Shown: one piece after another, positions 34,756 to 44,168 of the stretch | Layout: each line of letters opens with the position of its first letter | Position numbering within the stretch: position 1 is the stretch's first letter | Origin: Alistipes sp. | GTDB lineage: Bacteria > Bacteroidota > Bacteroidia > Bacteroidales > Rikenellaceae | DNA: 64,000 bases | Assembly: GCA_017436185.1 (NCBI GenBank) | Contig: JAFSDP010000020.1 | Span: forward strand, 20,396-84,395 | Direction: 5' to 3' | Translations under genes and position numbers: made by a program | The notes under the pieces: generated by a model | The model's input: only the letters and a program-made list of their open reading frames with translations | Databases searched by the model: none | Told to the model about the DNA's origin: nothing

Positions 34756-36603
34756 ATGGAACAACACAACGTGCAGGAGTTACAAGACGTGGTGATTCGC
34801 TTTTCGGGCGATTCGGGCGACGGTATGCAGCTCACCGGCACACTCTTTTCCGACACGGCCGCACTGGAGGGTAACAGTATCTCGACCTTCCCCGATTATC
34901 CGGCCGAAATTCGCGCCCCGCAGGGTACTGTTGCGGGTGTATCGGGCTTCCAGGTCCACTTTGGCAGCGAGCACGAGCTCAACCCGGGCGACTTCTGCGA
35001 CGTGCTGATTGCAATGAATCCCGCCGCCCTGAAGGCCAACCGCCGTTGGCTCAAAGAGGGGGCTACGGTCATCCTCGATGGCGACTCGATTACCGAAGAG
35101 AACCTCAAGAAGGCTGGCTTCCAGACCCTCGACCCCATTGCCGAGTTGGACATTTCGGAGTACCACGTCGTGGTGCCCGACATCACCTCGCTCACTCGTG
35201 AGGCGTTGAAGGATACGGGGTTGGACAACCGTGCCATCGTCAAGTGTAAGAATATGTTTGCGTTGGGTATCTGCTTCTGGCTCTTCGACCGTCCCGAGTC
35301 GCACGCCTTTGCCTACCTCGACGCCAAGTTCGGCAAGAAGGCCCCCATCATTGCCGAGGCCAATAAGTTGGCCATCAAGGCGGGCTACAACTTTGCCGCC
35401 AATACCCACCAATTTGCCAACAACTACCACGTGGCTGCCGCTCCGCAGGAGAAGGGCACCTACCGCACCATCTCGGGCAACGTGGCTACGGCGTGGGGCC
35501 TGATGGCTGCCGCCGAGAAGGCAGGCCTTCCGCTCTTCTGCGGCTCCTACCCCATCACCCCTGCCACGGTGATTTTGGAGGAGTTGGCCAAACGCAAAGA
35601 CCTCGGTGTAAAGACCGTACAGGCCGAAGACGAGATTGCAGGCATCTGCACCGCCATCGGTGCCGCCTATGCGGGTAACTTCGCCGTCACCTCCACCTCG
35701 GGTCCGGGTCTTTCGCTTAAGAGCGAGGCGCTGGGTCTGGCCGTGATGATCGAGCTGCCGCTGGTGGTGGTCGATGTGCAGCGTGGCGGCCCCTCGACGG
35801 GCCTGCCGACCAAGACCGAGCAGAGCGACCTGCAACAGGCTCTCTATGGCCGCAATGGCGAGTGTCCGCTCATCGTTGTGGCTGCCTCGTCGCCCAGCGA
35901 CTGCTTCCACTACGCCTTCGAGGCGGGTCGCCTGGCAATGGAACATATGACCCCCGTCGTGCTCCTGACCGATGGTTTCATTGCCAATGGCTCGGAGCCG
36001 TGGCGCATTCCCTCGATGAAGGACTACCCCGCAATCACCCCTCCCATTGTCGAGGAGGCTCCCGAGGGTGGTTTTATGCCCTATGTGCGTAACGAGAAGT
36101 TGGCGCGCGGCTGGGCCTTCCCCGGCAAGACGGGTTTGGAGCACCGTGTAGGCGGTCTGGAGAAGGATGCCGTCAAAGGCTCCATCTCGCACGACCCCGC
36201 CAACCACCAGAAGATGACCCACCTGCGAGCCGAGAAGGTAAGAATGGTGGCCGACTACATCCCCTCGCAGGAGGTCTATGGCGACAAGGAGGGCGAGCTG
36301 TTGGTTGTCGGCTGGGGTGGCACGCGTGGTCACCTGCAAAATGCGGTGGATCAGCTGCGTAAGGAGGGCAAAAAGGTGTCGCTCTGCCACTTCAACTACA
36401 TCAACCCGCTACCCAAAGGGGTCGGGGAGATCTTCCAGGGCTTCAAGAAGATTGTCGTATGCGAGTTGAACGAGGGACAGTTTGCCGCCTACCTGCGTCA
36501 GCAGTTCCAACACCACTCCTTTGCACAATACAATAAGTGTGAGGGGCAGCCCTTCACGATTGTTGAGCTGAAAGAGAAATTCTTAACCTTATTGAGCGAG
36601 TAA
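34756..36603 (+). CDS. korA: 2-oxoacid:ferredoxin oxidoreductase, alpha subunit with fused gamma domain
   Basis: Part of an enzyme that oxidatively decarboxylates a 2-oxoacid to its acyl-CoA and reduces ferredoxin, probably with 2-oxoglutarate. The 615-residue protein has an N-terminal gamma domain (residues about 10-190, FSGDSGDGMQLTG motif). The alpha pyrophosphate-binding domain follows (GSYPITPATVILEELAK near 270). I use ATG 34756, inside a longer frame. The substrate cannot be read from sequence alone. KorB follows 4 bp later. The ferredoxin it reduces could feed the Rnf complex in this window. Confidence 0.92.
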   Translation: MEQHNVQELQDVVIRFSGDSGDGMQLTGTLFSDTAALEGNSISTFPDYPAEIRAPQGTVAGVSGFQVHFGSEHELNPGDFCDVLIAMNPAALKANRRWLKEGATVILDGDSITEENLKKAGFQTLDPIAELDISEYHVVVPDITSLTREALKDTGLDNRAIVKCKNMFALGICFWLFDRPESHAFAYLDAKFGKKAPIIAEANKLAIKAGYNFAANTHQFANNYHVAAAPQEKGTYRTISGNVATAWGLMAAAEKAGLPLFCGSYPITPATVILEELAKRKDLGVKTVQAEDEIAGICTAIGAAYAGNFAVTSTSGPGLSLKSEALGLAVMIELPLVVVDVQRGGPSTGLPTKTEQSDLQQALYGRNGECPLIVVAASSPSDCFHYAFEAGRLAMEHMTPVVLLTDGFIANGSEPWRIPSMKDYPAITPPIVEEAPEGGFMPYVRNEKLARGWAFPGKTGLEHRVGGLEKDAVKGSISHDPANHQKMTHLRAEKVRMVADYIPSQEVYGDKEGELLVVGWGGTRGHLQNAVDQLRKEGKKVSLCHFNYINPLPKGVGEIFQGFKKIVVCELNEGQFAAYLRQQFQHHSFAQYNKCEGQPFTIVELKEKFLTLLSE

Positions 36604-36607
36604 GACT

Positions 36608-37639
36608 ATGGCAGACTACAAATATACCCCCGCAGATTTTAAGTCGGACCAGGAGGTGCGCTGGTGCCCCGGATGTGGCGACCACGGCATCCTGAATGCG
36701 GTGCAGCGTGCCCTGCCCGAGATTGCCGACGCACTCGATACGCCCCACAACCGTTTCACGTTTGTATCGGGCATCGGCTGCTCGTCACGCTTCATCTATT
36801 ATATGAAGACCTTTGGTTTCCACTCCGTGCACGGACGTGCTGCCGCCATCGCCACGGGCGTCAAGACGGCCAATCCCGACCTCTCGGTCTGGGTGGCTAC
36901 GGGCGACGGCGACTCGCTGGCCATCGGTGGCAACCACTTCATCCACGCCATTCGTCGCAATGTCGATCTGAATCTCATCCTCTTCAATAACGAGATCTAC
37001 GGCCTCACGAAGGGCCAATACTCGCCCACCTCGAAGTTGGGCAAGATTACCAAGACCTCGCCCTACGGCACGGTCGAGAAGCCCTTTAACCCGGGCGAGC
37101 TGGTCATCGGTGCCAAGGGTACCTTCTTTGCCCGCTCGGTGGATGTCGAGGTGATGCTCACGAAGGAGTGTCTCATCGCTGCCGCCAAACATCCGGGTAT
37201 GGCCGTCACGGAGGTGTTGCAAAACTGCGTCATCTTCAACGACAAGACCCACGCCCTCTTTGCAGGTGACAAGGCCACCCGTGCCGAGCACACCATTACG
37301 CTGCGTCACGGCGAGAAGATGATCTTCGGCGCCCAGCGCAACAAGGGTCTGGTGTTCGAGAATATGAAACTTAAGGTGGTCACCTTGGGCGAGGAGGGCT
37401 ACAGCGAGGCCGATGTGCTGACGCACGATGCCCACGAGACGGATACCACGCTGCACAATATGTTGGCGGCAATGAAGTATCCCGACTTCCCCGTAGCCCT
37501 GGGTGTGATTCGTGATGTGAACGATGCAGTGGTCTATGACCAGGGCGTTGCCCGCCAGGTCGAGGAGGTGAAGGCTTCGTCGAAGATTCGCTATATGGAC
37601 GACCTGCTCCACTCGGGCAACACCTGGGAGGTGGAGTAA
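36608..37639 (+). CDS. korB: 2-oxoacid:ferredoxin oxidoreductase, beta subunit
   Basis: The 343-residue subunit binds thiamine diphosphate. RWCPGCGDHGIL near residue 18 supplies cluster cysteines. The TPP/Mg motif is GDGDSLAIGGNHF near 98 with the following NNEIYGLTKGQ. There is no separate ferredoxin-like subunit next to it. A terminator hairpin follows. Confidence 0.93.
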   Translation: MADYKYTPADFKSDQEVRWCPGCGDHGILNAVQRALPEIADALDTPHNRFTFVSGIGCSSRFIYYMKTFGFHSVHGRAAAIATGVKTANPDLSVWVATGDGDSLAIGGNHFIHAIRRNVDLNLILFNNEIYGLTKGQYSPTSKLGKITKTSPYGTVEKPFNPGELVIGAKGTFFARSVDVEVMLTKECLIAAAKHPGMAVTEVLQNCVIFNDKTHALFAGDKATRAEHTITLRHGEKMIFGAQRNKGLVFENMKLKVVTLGEEGYSEADVLTHDAHETDTTLHNMLAAMKYPDFPVALGVIRDVNDAVVYDQGVARQVEEVKASSKIRYMDDLLHSGNTWEVE

Positions 37640-37658
37640 AGCTTGCGCTTAATTCAAA

Positions 37659-37689
37659 ATAGGGGTTGTGGTTCGCCACGACCCCTATT
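37659..37689 (+). terminator. Terminator after korB
   Basis: AATAGGGG pairs with CCCCTATT, continued by an inner stem around a TTCG loop, giving about 14 pairs. The T run after it is weak. Confidence 0.75.
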
Positions 37690-37710
37690 GCTTTATGGGA
37701 GGAGAGGGTA

Positions 37711-37769
37711 AAGACCTATGAGACCTATAGGACTTATAATGACCTATAGTGACCCATAGCGACCCTATA
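37711..37769. repeat. 10-bp tandem repeat (GACCTATAGN)
   Basis: Six degenerate units of 9-10 bp (GACCTATGA, GACCTATAG, GACTTATAAT, GACCTATAGT, GACCCATAGC, GACCCTATAT). They are the same family as in the intergenic block at 31463-31806. Confidence 0.7.
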
Positions 37770-37773
37770 TAAA

Positions 37774-37833
37774 AAAACAAAAAGCGACCACCGAAGTAGT
37801 CGCCTTGTGGAGAATATCGGGGTCGAACCGATG
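37774..37833. repeat. 60-bp direct repeat: copy of the tRNA-Ala 3' end and terminator
   Basis: An exact copy of 37926-37985. It contains the tRNA terminator hairpin and about 26 nt of the tRNA 3' half (T-arm side), but not the rest of the tRNA. A tRNA 3'-end duplication like this is the usual footprint of site-specific integration or an unequal recombination event. Confidence 0.8.
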
Positions 37834-37925
37834 GGCGCTGCCCATAGCACGATATAGACAATCCCTCCAAACCTCCCTTTGAAAAGGGAGGCTTCATCGG
37901 TCATCGGTTCGGCCATACCCCTGAC
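37834..37925. other. Spacer between the tRNA 3'-end repeats
   Basis: These 92 bp hold no gene. They contain a perfect palindrome CCTCCCTTT-GA-AAAGGGAGG (37872-37891) and, at 37899-37912, GGTCATCGGTTCGG, an inverted piece of the tRNA T-arm region. This looks like a scar of recombination rather than a functional element. Confidence 0.6.
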
Positions 37926-37929
37926 AAAA

Positions 37930-37956
37930 CAAAAAGCGACCACCGAAGTAGTCGCC
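37930..37956 (-). terminator. tRNA-Ala terminator
   Basis: On the minus strand GCGACTAC-TTCG-GTGGTCGC followed by TTTTTG: a stable 8-bp stem closed by a UUCG tetraloop. It is duplicated in the repeat at 37774-37833. Confidence 0.85.
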
Positions 37957-37959
37957 TTG

Positions 37960-38032
<73 letters not shown>

Positions 38033-38043
38033 CATTGCGAGTG

Positions 38044-38073
38044 CAAATATACGGCAAAAAATGTTACCTGCAA
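38044..38073 (-). promoter_or_regulatory. tRNA-Ala promoter
   Basis: On the minus strand, TTG (38071-38073), 19 bp, TATATTTG (38044-38051), about 12 bp ahead of the tRNA 5' end. Confidence 0.7.
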
Positions 38074-38147
38074 ATTTTTCGGCAAAAAAAATTGACAACA
38101 CCCCGCATTTCGCTTTCTGCAACCCGATTATTTTGAATTTAATTTAT

Positions 38148-38155
38148 TACATTTG
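38148..38155 (+). promoter_or_regulatory. -7 element of galK
   Basis: TACATTTG, 25 bp before the galK ATG. The expected TTG at -33 is not clear. Confidence 0.5.
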
Positions 38156-38180
38156 TAAAATAGAACCAAAATCACCCACT

Positions 38181-39314
38181 ATGGAACAACTCAAATACAA
38201 AGTTCTCGAAGCCTTTGAGGCTCAATTTGGCGCAGGGGCCATCCTCTTTGGCTCGCCCGGTCGCATCAACCTCATTGGAGAACACACCGACTACAACGGC
38301 GGTTTTGTCTTCCCCGGAGCAGTGGATAAGGGCATCGTGGCCGCCATCCGCCCCTCGGAGAACCGCACCGTAAATATCACAGCGCTCGACCTGAACGAAA
38401 GTTGCACCTTCTCGCTCGACGACGAAAAACCCGCCCCCTCGTGGACGCACTACATCTACGGCGTATGCCAAGAGGTGATCAAACGAGGTGGCAACATCTC
38501 GGGCTTCGATGCCGTCTTTGCGGGTAACGTGCCTCTGGGTGCAGGTATGTCGTCGTCGGCTGCGCTGGAATCGACCTTCGCCTTTGCCATCAACGACCTC
38601 TACAACTGCGGTTTCGAGAAGTTCGAGTTGGCCCGCATCGGCCAAGCCACCGAGCACAACTACTGCGGCGTAAAGTGCGGCATCATGGACCAATTTGCCT
38701 CGGTACATGGTCGCAAAGGGTGTCTGATGCGCCTCGACTGCCGCTCGGGCGAGTTTGTCTATTATCCCTTCAAGGCCGAGGGTTACCGTCTGTTCCTGCT
38801 CGATACGAAGGTGAAGCACGCCCTGGTAGGCTCGCCCTACAACGACCGTCGTGCCTCGTGTGAGCGTGTGGCTCAGGCCTTGGGTCGTGAGTTGTTGCGT
38901 GGTGCCGATATGGCCGATTTGGAGGCCATCCGCCCCACCCTTTCGGATGAGGATTACCGCCGTGCCCGCTACATCATTGGCGAGGAGCGACGTGTAATGC
39001 AGGTGTGCGACGCCCTGGAGCGTGGCGACATGGAGGAGGTTGGTCGCCGTATGTTCGAGACCCACCACGGTCTGTCGAAGGACTTTGAGGTGTCGTGCGT
39101 CGAGTTGGACTACCTGGCCGACGTAGCCGAAGAGTATGGCGTAACGGGTGCCCGAATGATGGGTGGCGGCTTTGGCGGCTGCACCATCAACCTGATTCGC
39201 GAGGAGCTCTTCGAGGGCTTTGTCGAGGAGGTAAGTCGCCGCTTCGAGCAGCAGTTTGGCCACGCACCCGCCCACTACGAGATTGTCATCTCGGATGGCG
39301 CACGCCGTATGTAA
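38181..39314 (+). CDS. galK: Galactokinase
   Basis: It phosphorylates galactose at C1, the first step of the Leloir pathway. The 377-residue GHMP kinase has the galactokinase signature [15 protein letters not shown] near residue 28, the phosphate loop [13 protein letters not shown] near 122, and [11 protein letters not shown] near 325. I use ATG 38181 since the longer frame covers the promoter. An arabinofuranosidase gene follows 29 bp later, suggesting joint use for plant-sugar breakdown. Confidence 0.95.
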   Translation: MEQLKYKVLEAFEAQFGAGAILFGSPGRINLIGEHTDYNGGFVFPGAVDKGIVAAIRPSENRTVNITALDLNESCTFSLDDEKPAPSWTHYIYGVCQEVIKRGGNISGFDAVFAGNVPLGAGMSSSAALESTFAFAINDLYNCGFEKFELARIGQATEHNYCGVKCGIMDQFASVHGRKGCLMRLDCRSGEFVYYPFKAEGYRLFLLDTKVKHALVGSPYNDRRASCERVAQALGRELLRGADMADLEAIRPTLSDEDYRRARYIIGEERRVMQVCDALERGDMEEVGRRMFETHHGLSKDFEVSCVELDYLADVAEEYGVTGARMMGGGFGGCTINLIREELFEGFVEEVSRRFEQQFGHAPAHYEIVISDGARRM

Positions 39315-39343
39315 AACCCCGAAAACCTAAAACTTCAACCCCT

Positions 39344-40879
39344 ATGAAACGACTTTTCACTGCGCTGTTGGCACTCACGCTGGCTACGCTGGCCACGGCC
39401 CAACCCACCACCGTACGCATCGCCGACGGGGGGACAAACCACCCCACCATCGCCCCCGAAATCTACGGTCAGTTCTCCGAGCACCTCGGCACCTGCATCT
39501 ATGGCGGTCTGTGGGTCGGTCCCGAGAGCGAGATCCCGAACGAGGAAGGCTATCGCCTCGATGTATTGGAGGCCTTGAAAGCCCTTCAAGTACCCGTAAT
39601 GCGTTGGCCCGGAGGCTGTTTTGCCGACGAGTACCATTGGCGTGACGGCATCGGTCCCCGTGAGTTGCGTCCCCGTATGGTCAATTCGAATTGGGGCGGC
39701 ACGGTGGAGGACAACTCCTTCGGTACGCACGAGTTCCTGAATCTGTGCGAGAAGCTCGGCTGCGAGCCCTACATCAGCGGCAACGTTGGCTCGGGCACGG
39801 TCAAGGAGCTGGCTAAGTGGGTCGAGTATATGACCGCCGAAGAGGGTCCAATGGCCAAGTTGCGCAAGGAGAATGGCCGTGAGAAGCCCTGGAAAGTGAA
39901 GTACCTCGGTGTGGGCAACGAGAGTTGGGGTTGCGGTGGCGATATGCGCCCCGAGTTCTACTCGGACCTCTACCGTCGCTATGCGGTCTATTGCCGCAAC
40001 TTCGATGGCAACCGCCTCTACAAAATCGCCAGCGGCGCGTCGGATTACGATTTTAATTGGACGGAGGTCTTGATGGATCGCATCGGCAACAGAATGAACG
40101 GCTTGTCGCTGCACTACTACACCGTCAAGGGTTGGCAAGGCAGCAAAGGCTCGGCTACGCAATTCTCGACCGAAGATTACTACCAGACCATCGCCAAGGC
40201 GCTGGAGATTGAGCCGGTGATTCGTCGCCACATTGCCTTGATGGATGCAGTCGATCCTGAGAAGCGCATTGGCCTTCTGGTCGATGAGTGGGGCACGTGG
40301 TTCGATGTGGAGCCGGGGACAAATCCGGGTCACCTCTACCAGCAGAACACGATGCGTGATGCTATGGTGGCAGCCTTGACGTTTAACATCTTCCACCGCT
40401 ATGCCGACCGTATCACGATGGCCAACATCGCTCAGGTGGCCAACGTACTGCAGTCGATGGTGCTCACCCGTGGTCAGGATATGGTGCTGACGCCCACCTA
40501 CCACACCTTCTACCTCTATCGTGCCCACCAGGGTGCCGAGTTCCTACCGACCGACTATACAGTCTCGGAGCGTCAGGTAACCCCCAAGCGTTCGGTGCCT
40601 GCGTTGAGCGTTACGGCTTCGCGCAAGGAGGGCAAGGTGACCGTCTCGATGGTCAATCCCGAGTTGGAGAAGGAGCAGGAGGTGGTGCTTCGCTTCGAGG
40701 AGCTGTCGCCCAAACAAGTGTCGGGTATGCTGCTGAAGGGTGCCACGATTGACACCTACAACGATTTCGATGCCCCCGACCGTGTGCAAACCGCCCCCTT
40801 CACGAAGGCCCGCATCACCAAGCAGGGCATCGAGTTAAAGGTTCCCGCCCAATCGATTCTGACGCTCACCATCGAGTAA
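39344..40879 (+). CDS. Secreted alpha-L-arabinofuranosidase, GH51
   Basis: A 511-residue glycoside hydrolase that releases arabinose from plant arabinans and arabinoxylans. A signal peptide ([20 protein letters not shown]) directs export to the periplasm or outer membrane. The catalytic barrel shows [14 protein letters not shown] near residue 90. [11 protein letters not shown] near 190 carries the likely acid/base Glu, and [10 protein letters not shown] near 310 the nucleophile Glu. A C-terminal beta domain follows. The real start is ATG 39344; the open frame extends into galK. No SusCD pair is nearby. Confidence 0.93.
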   Translation: MKRLFTALLALTLATLATAQPTTVRIADGGTNHPTIAPEIYGQFSEHLGTCIYGGLWVGPESEIPNEEGYRLDVLEALKALQVPVMRWPGGCFADEYHWRDGIGPRELRPRMVNSNWGGTVEDNSFGTHEFLNLCEKLGCEPYISGNVGSGTVKELAKWVEYMTAEEGPMAKLRKENGREKPWKVKYLGVGNESWGCGGDMRPEFYSDLYRRYAVYCRNFDGNRLYKIASGASDYDFNWTEVLMDRIGNRMNGLSLHYYTVKGWQGSKGSATQFSTEDYYQTIAKALEIEPVIRRHIALMDAVDPEKRIGLLVDEWGTWFDVEPGTNPGHLYQQNTMRDAMVAALTFNIFHRYADRITMANIAQVANVLQSMVLTRGQDMVLTPTYHTFYLYRAHQGAEFLPTDYTVSERQVTPKRSVPALSVTASRKEGKVTVSMVNPELEKEQEVVLRFEELSPKQVSGMLLKGATIDTYNDFDAPDRVQTAPFTKARITKQGIELKVPAQSILTLTIE

Positions 40880-40897
40880 GCCGTTCGATTACGACAC

Positions 40898-40935
40898 AAA
40901 AAAGGTGCTTTCCGCTAATTGGAAGCACCTTTTTT
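40898..40935. terminator. Bidirectional terminator
   Basis: AAAAAAGGTGCTT and AAGCACCTTTTTT form a 13-bp stem with a 12-nt loop between the convergent arabinofuranosidase and flippase genes. The flippase stop lies in its loop. Confidence 0.9.
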
Positions 40936-42372
40936 TAGTTGTTGGCGGGCAAGGGAGCGAAGTTCTTGCCAGGCCTCCAGGCGGCAGGCAAGCGAGAGGA
41001 GCAGATAGACCGCAGCGCCCGTGCCGATCTCAAGCAGCAGGCCCCACCACGAGGGGGTACCAAGCCAACGGCTCACTGCCTGTACCGCAAGCCACATCGC
41101 ACCGCTCACCATCACAATGGGGAGCAGCGTGCGCACCACACGTCCCACCGATAGGCGGGCCAAGGGCAGGGCTGCGGCAAAATTGACCACCATATCGAAG
41201 GCCGCCGAGGCCACCAAGGCCCAAACAACCGCCTCGACACTATACGGAATCGAGAGGACAAGCAGCACGGTCATCGCCACCTTCTTCAGCACCTCCAAAC
41301 GTACAATCACACCACCCTGCGCCTTGACTTTCAGTACGTTGTAGGCCATCATTGCCAGCGGCGTAAACAACCCCGCCAGGCAGACCACCTCGAACAGTGG
41401 CACCGTAGGCATCCACTGTTCGCCCAGCAAAACGGCAAACATCGCTTCAGAAACGGCCGACATACCCACCATCACGGGGAAGATGAGGTAGGCCACCATC
41501 ATCACCACCTGTCTAAAACTTTCGGCGAACTTTTGCTCCTCATCGGCAATTTTGGCCAGAGCCGGAAAGGTCACCTGCTGCACACTCACCATCGCCGACT
41601 GCACGGGAAGGTCCTTGAGTTTGATGGCTTGGTCGTAGTAGGCCAGCGTAGCATCGAGATAGATGCGGCCCAACAGCAGTTGCGGTACCTTATTATATAG
41701 GGCCGTAATCAGATCGGTAGCCAGCAGGCTCATCGAGTAGGGGGCCATACGGCGCAACGACTCCAACGAGCCACTCCCCTCGCCTCGCCAACCGCCATAC
41801 CACCAGACAAACAGCGAGCGCAGGGCCATCATCAGCACCTGCTGCCACACCAAGGCCCAGACACCTAACCCCATGTAGGCCATCACGATAGCCACCACGC
41901 CACTGATAAGTTGGGCCAAAAAGGTGAGTTTCGAAATCAGCGCAAAGCGGAACGTGCGGGTCAGCAACGTGAGTTGAATCACCCCCAGCGCATTGCACGG
42001 AATCATCAGAAAGAAGACCCACGCCACCTCACGAAGCACCGGCATCCGATAAAAGTCGGCCAACCAAGGGGTTGCCACCACCAACAGCGCATAGACCACC
42101 CACGAGGTGATGAGATTGAAGGCAAAGACCGATTTCAAATCCCGCTCGGTGGGGCTTTTCATCCGCACCAGCATCTGCGAGAAGCCGCTATCGACCACCA
42201 CCAACGCAAACGACGACAAGGCCAACAGAATGGCGATGACCTTCAGATCGTCGGGCAGCAACAGACGCAAAATCAGCACCCGCACAGCGAACTGCACGAG
42301 GGCCGTAGCCACCTTCTCGCCCAGGGTCCATTGTGCGCCGCGAGCAACCTCGTGTTTGAGCTGACTTGCCAC
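40915..42372 (-). CDS. Oligosaccharide flippase, Wzx-like
   Basis: A 485-residue membrane protein with 12-14 hydrophobic helices, of the polysaccharide transporter (MOP) superfamily. The N-terminal segment (EVARGAQWTLGEKVATALVQF) and the SGFSQMLVRMKSPTERD region near residue 65 fit RfbX/Wzx-type flippases. These move lipid-linked surface-glycan units across the inner membrane. No glycosyltransferase cluster is adjacent, and aroQ lies 16 bp upstream, so the glycan is unknown. Confidence 0.85.
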   Translation of the reverse strand: MASQLKHEVARGAQWTLGEKVATALVQFAVRVLILRLLLPDDLKVIAILLALSSFALVVVDSGFSQMLVRMKSPTERDLKSVFAFNLITSWVVYALLVVATPWLADFYRMPVLREVAWVFFLMIPCNALGVIQLTLLTRTFRFALISKLTFLAQLISGVVAIVMAYMGLGVWALVWQQVLMMALRSLFVWWYGGWRGEGSGSLESLRRMAPYSMSLLATDLITALYNKVPQLLLGRIYLDATLAYYDQAIKLKDLPVQSAMVSVQQVTFPALAKIADEEQKFAESFRQVVMMVAYLIFPVMVGMSAVSEAMFAVLLGEQWMPTVPLFEVVCLAGLFTPLAMMAYNVLKVKAQGGVIVRLEVLKKVAMTVLLVLSIPYSVEAVVWALVASAAFDMVVNFAAALPLARLSVGRVVRTLLPIVMVSGAMWLAVQAVSRWLGTPSWWGLLLEIGTGAAVYLLLSLACRLEAWQELRSLARQQLKKGASN

Positions 42373-42388
42373 GATAAACGATTGTTGA

Positions 42389-42817
42389 TTAAGCGTTTAA
42401 CTTCATCTTCAAGGCCTCGACACCCAGGCGGTACGAATCCAATCCGAAGCCCATAATCGAGCCGATGGCCACGGCTGCCAACAGCGACTGATGGCGGAAC
42501 TCCTCACGGGCCAAAATCGACGAGATATGGACCTCTACCACCGGAGTCGAAACGGCCGCTACGGCATCACGCAGGGCCACCGAGGTGTGGGTATAACCGC
42601 CCGCATTGAGCACCACGCCGTCGTACACGCCCATCGAACGGTGCAGGGCATTGATCAGCTCGCCCTCGACGTTGGATTGAAAGTAGTCCATCTCGACCTC
42701 GGGATACGAGCTGCGCAACTCGGTCAAAAACTCCTCGAAGGTTTTGGTGCCATAGACATCCGTATCGCGTCGTCCCTGCAGGTTGAGGTTGGGACCGTTG
42801 AGAATCAGAATTTTCAT
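42389..42817 (-). CDS. aroQ: 3-dehydroquinate dehydratase, type II
   Basis: The third step of the shikimate pathway. The 142-residue protein begins MKILILNGPNLNLQGRRD, with the conserved NGPNLN. It has the catalytic Tyr in DVYG near residue 22, NAGGYTHTSVALRDA near 73 and VEVHISSILAREEFR near 97. I use ATG 42817. It is followed by the flippase gene, possibly on the same transcript. Confidence 0.95.
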   Translation of the reverse strand: MKILILNGPNLNLQGRRDTDVYGTKTFEEFLTELRSSYPEVEMDYFQSNVEGELINALHRSMGVYDGVVLNAGGYTHTSVALRDAVAAVSTPVVEVHISSILAREEFRHQSLLAAVAIGSIMGFGLDSYRLGVEALKMKLNA

Positions 42818-42922
42818 CGCAAAAAAAGTTTGTTTCGACAAAGATAAGAAAAAAATCGAGGATACACATCACATTTTTTGCCCCGACGAAGCGACACGGA
42901 CAAAAAGAGACGAAAATTTTCT

Positions 42923-42930
42923 TACCTTTG
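42923..42930 (+). promoter_or_regulatory. -7 element of thiL (near-leaderless)
   Basis: TACCTTTG ends 6 bp before the thiL ATG, so the mRNA would have a 5' UTR of only two or three bases. No clear TTG stands upstream. Confidence 0.6.
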
Positions 42931-42936
42931 TCTTCG

Positions 42937-43872
42937 ATGGGCGAATTCGAACTCATAGCAGCCATCCGCCACGCAGCGGCTACGCTCCCCGACAACACCT
43001 TCGAGGGTATCGGAGACGATTGCGCCGTGCTGCCCATCGGAGGCGATGAGGCGTTGGTCTTCACCACCGATGCACTCAACGAAGGCATCCATTTTCTGCG
43101 TACGGCCACCTCGCCCTTCGAGTTGGGACACAAGACGCTGGCGGTCAATTTAAGCGACGTGGCCTCGATGGGTGTTGCCCCCACGGGCGTGCTGCTTACG
43201 TTGGGGCTTCCTGCCGACCTACCCGAGGGGTGGAGCGAGGAGTTTATGGCCGGATTTCTTTCGCTTGCCAACCGTCATCAAGTGGCACTCATCGGTGGCG
43301 ACACGACCCGCTCGTTGAGTGGTATCACCCTCACCGTCACGGCCATAGGGCGTGGCCCGGTGGCCCATCTAAAGCGTCGTAGGGCGGCCTGCGTGGGCGA
43401 CATCATCTTCGTCAGTGGGCCTTTGGGAGGCTCGGCGGTGGGGCTGAACGATCTGCTGAACGGCCATCTTGACACCCCGATGGCCCGGCTGCATCGTTGT
43501 CCCGAGCCTGAAATCGAGGCAGGCATCTGGCTGGGCAGCCGAGGGGAGGTGCACGCAATGATGGATATTTCGGACGGAGTGGCTTCGGACATCGGCCACA
43601 TCCTCGAAGAATCGGGCACCGGTGCCGAGTTGGAACTGACGGCCATCCCCTGCGACACAGGTGCGACCCTACAGCAGGCGCTGACCGGCGGCGAGGATTA
43701 CCGCCTTTTGTTCACGGTCGAGCGTGAAAAGGCCGAAGTCTTGATGGCCGACTTTGAGGCCCATTTTGCCCGTCCGCTCTACCCCATCGGTCGCATCACC
43801 GAGGGCGGATTACGGTGGACAGAAAACAAAAAACCCTCGTCGTTTGATGGACGAGGATATACCCATTTTTAG
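42937..43872 (+). CDS. thiL: Thiamine-monophosphate kinase
   Basis: It makes thiamine diphosphate, the cofactor of the 2-oxoacid oxidoreductase encoded nearby. The 311-residue AIR-synthetase-fold protein shows GIGDDCAVLP near residue 28, FTTDALNEGIHFL near 45, GGDTTRS near 115 and DISDGVASDIGH near 210. The start is ATG 42937, just behind the -7 element. No TPP riboswitch is visible upstream, and the promoter leaves no room for one. It is convergent with the divIC-like gene. Confidence 0.93.
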   Translation: MGEFELIAAIRHAAATLPDNTFEGIGDDCAVLPIGGDEALVFTTDALNEGIHFLRTATSPFELGHKTLAVNLSDVASMGVAPTGVLLTLGLPADLPEGWSEEFMAGFLSLANRHQVALIGGDTTRSLSGITLTVTAIGRGPVAHLKRRRAACVGDIIFVSGPLGGSAVGLNDLLNGHLDTPMARLHRCPEPEIEAGIWLGSRGEVHAMMDISDGVASDIGHILEESGTGAELELTAIPCDTGATLQQALTGGEDYRLLFTVEREKAEVLMADFEAHFARPLYPIGRITEGGLRWTENKKPSSFDGRGYTHF

Positions 43873-43892
43873 CGGCTCTCGGCCGTCTCTTT

Positions 43893-44168
43893 CTATTCCG
43901 ACAGCTGATAGACATCTTCGTTGGGGCGTTGCATTCCGTACTTCTCACGGGCATACTCCTCCAGGTAGTCGTCGTATTTGAGCCGCTCGACCAGCGTGCT
44001 GTCGCTCGTGATGCGCCCCTTGAAGTAGTCGGCCTCCTGCTCCAACTGCACCACCTCGCGCTTGATGCGAATGGCACGCAACACATTCTTCCCCACAAAG
44101 ATAAGCGTGAAGAGGACTATGATTGCCGTAGTGACAATCCAGAAGCGGCGACCAAAGGTGATTTTCAT
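43893..44168 (-). CDS. FtsB/DivIC-like septum formation protein
   Basis: A 91-residue bitopic protein with one membrane helix (about residues 10-28) and a coiled coil with heptad-like charged residues (KREVVQLEQEADYFKGRI). The motif EEYAREKYGMQRPNEDVY at the end is typical of the septum formation initiator family, which joins the FtsL/FtsQ cell-division complex. Its ATG overlaps the queE stop by one base (TAATG). Confidence 0.88.
   Translation of the reverse strand: MKITFGRRFWIVTTAIIVLFTLIFVGKNVLRAIRIKREVVQLEQEADYFKGRITSDSTLVERLKYDDYLEEYAREKYGMQRPNEDVYQLSE

Noticed and set aside
37774..37833. A second tRNA gene
   Set aside because: Only the 3' end and terminator are present; the D-arm, anticodon arm and acceptor 5' side are missing.
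39095..39343. Long N-terminal extension of the arabinofuranosidase
   Set aside because: It overlaps galK out of frame and would bury the clear signal peptide that starts at 39344.
42850..42937. TPP riboswitch before thiL
   Set aside because: The -7 element lies directly before the ATG, so there is no leader to hold a riboswitch.
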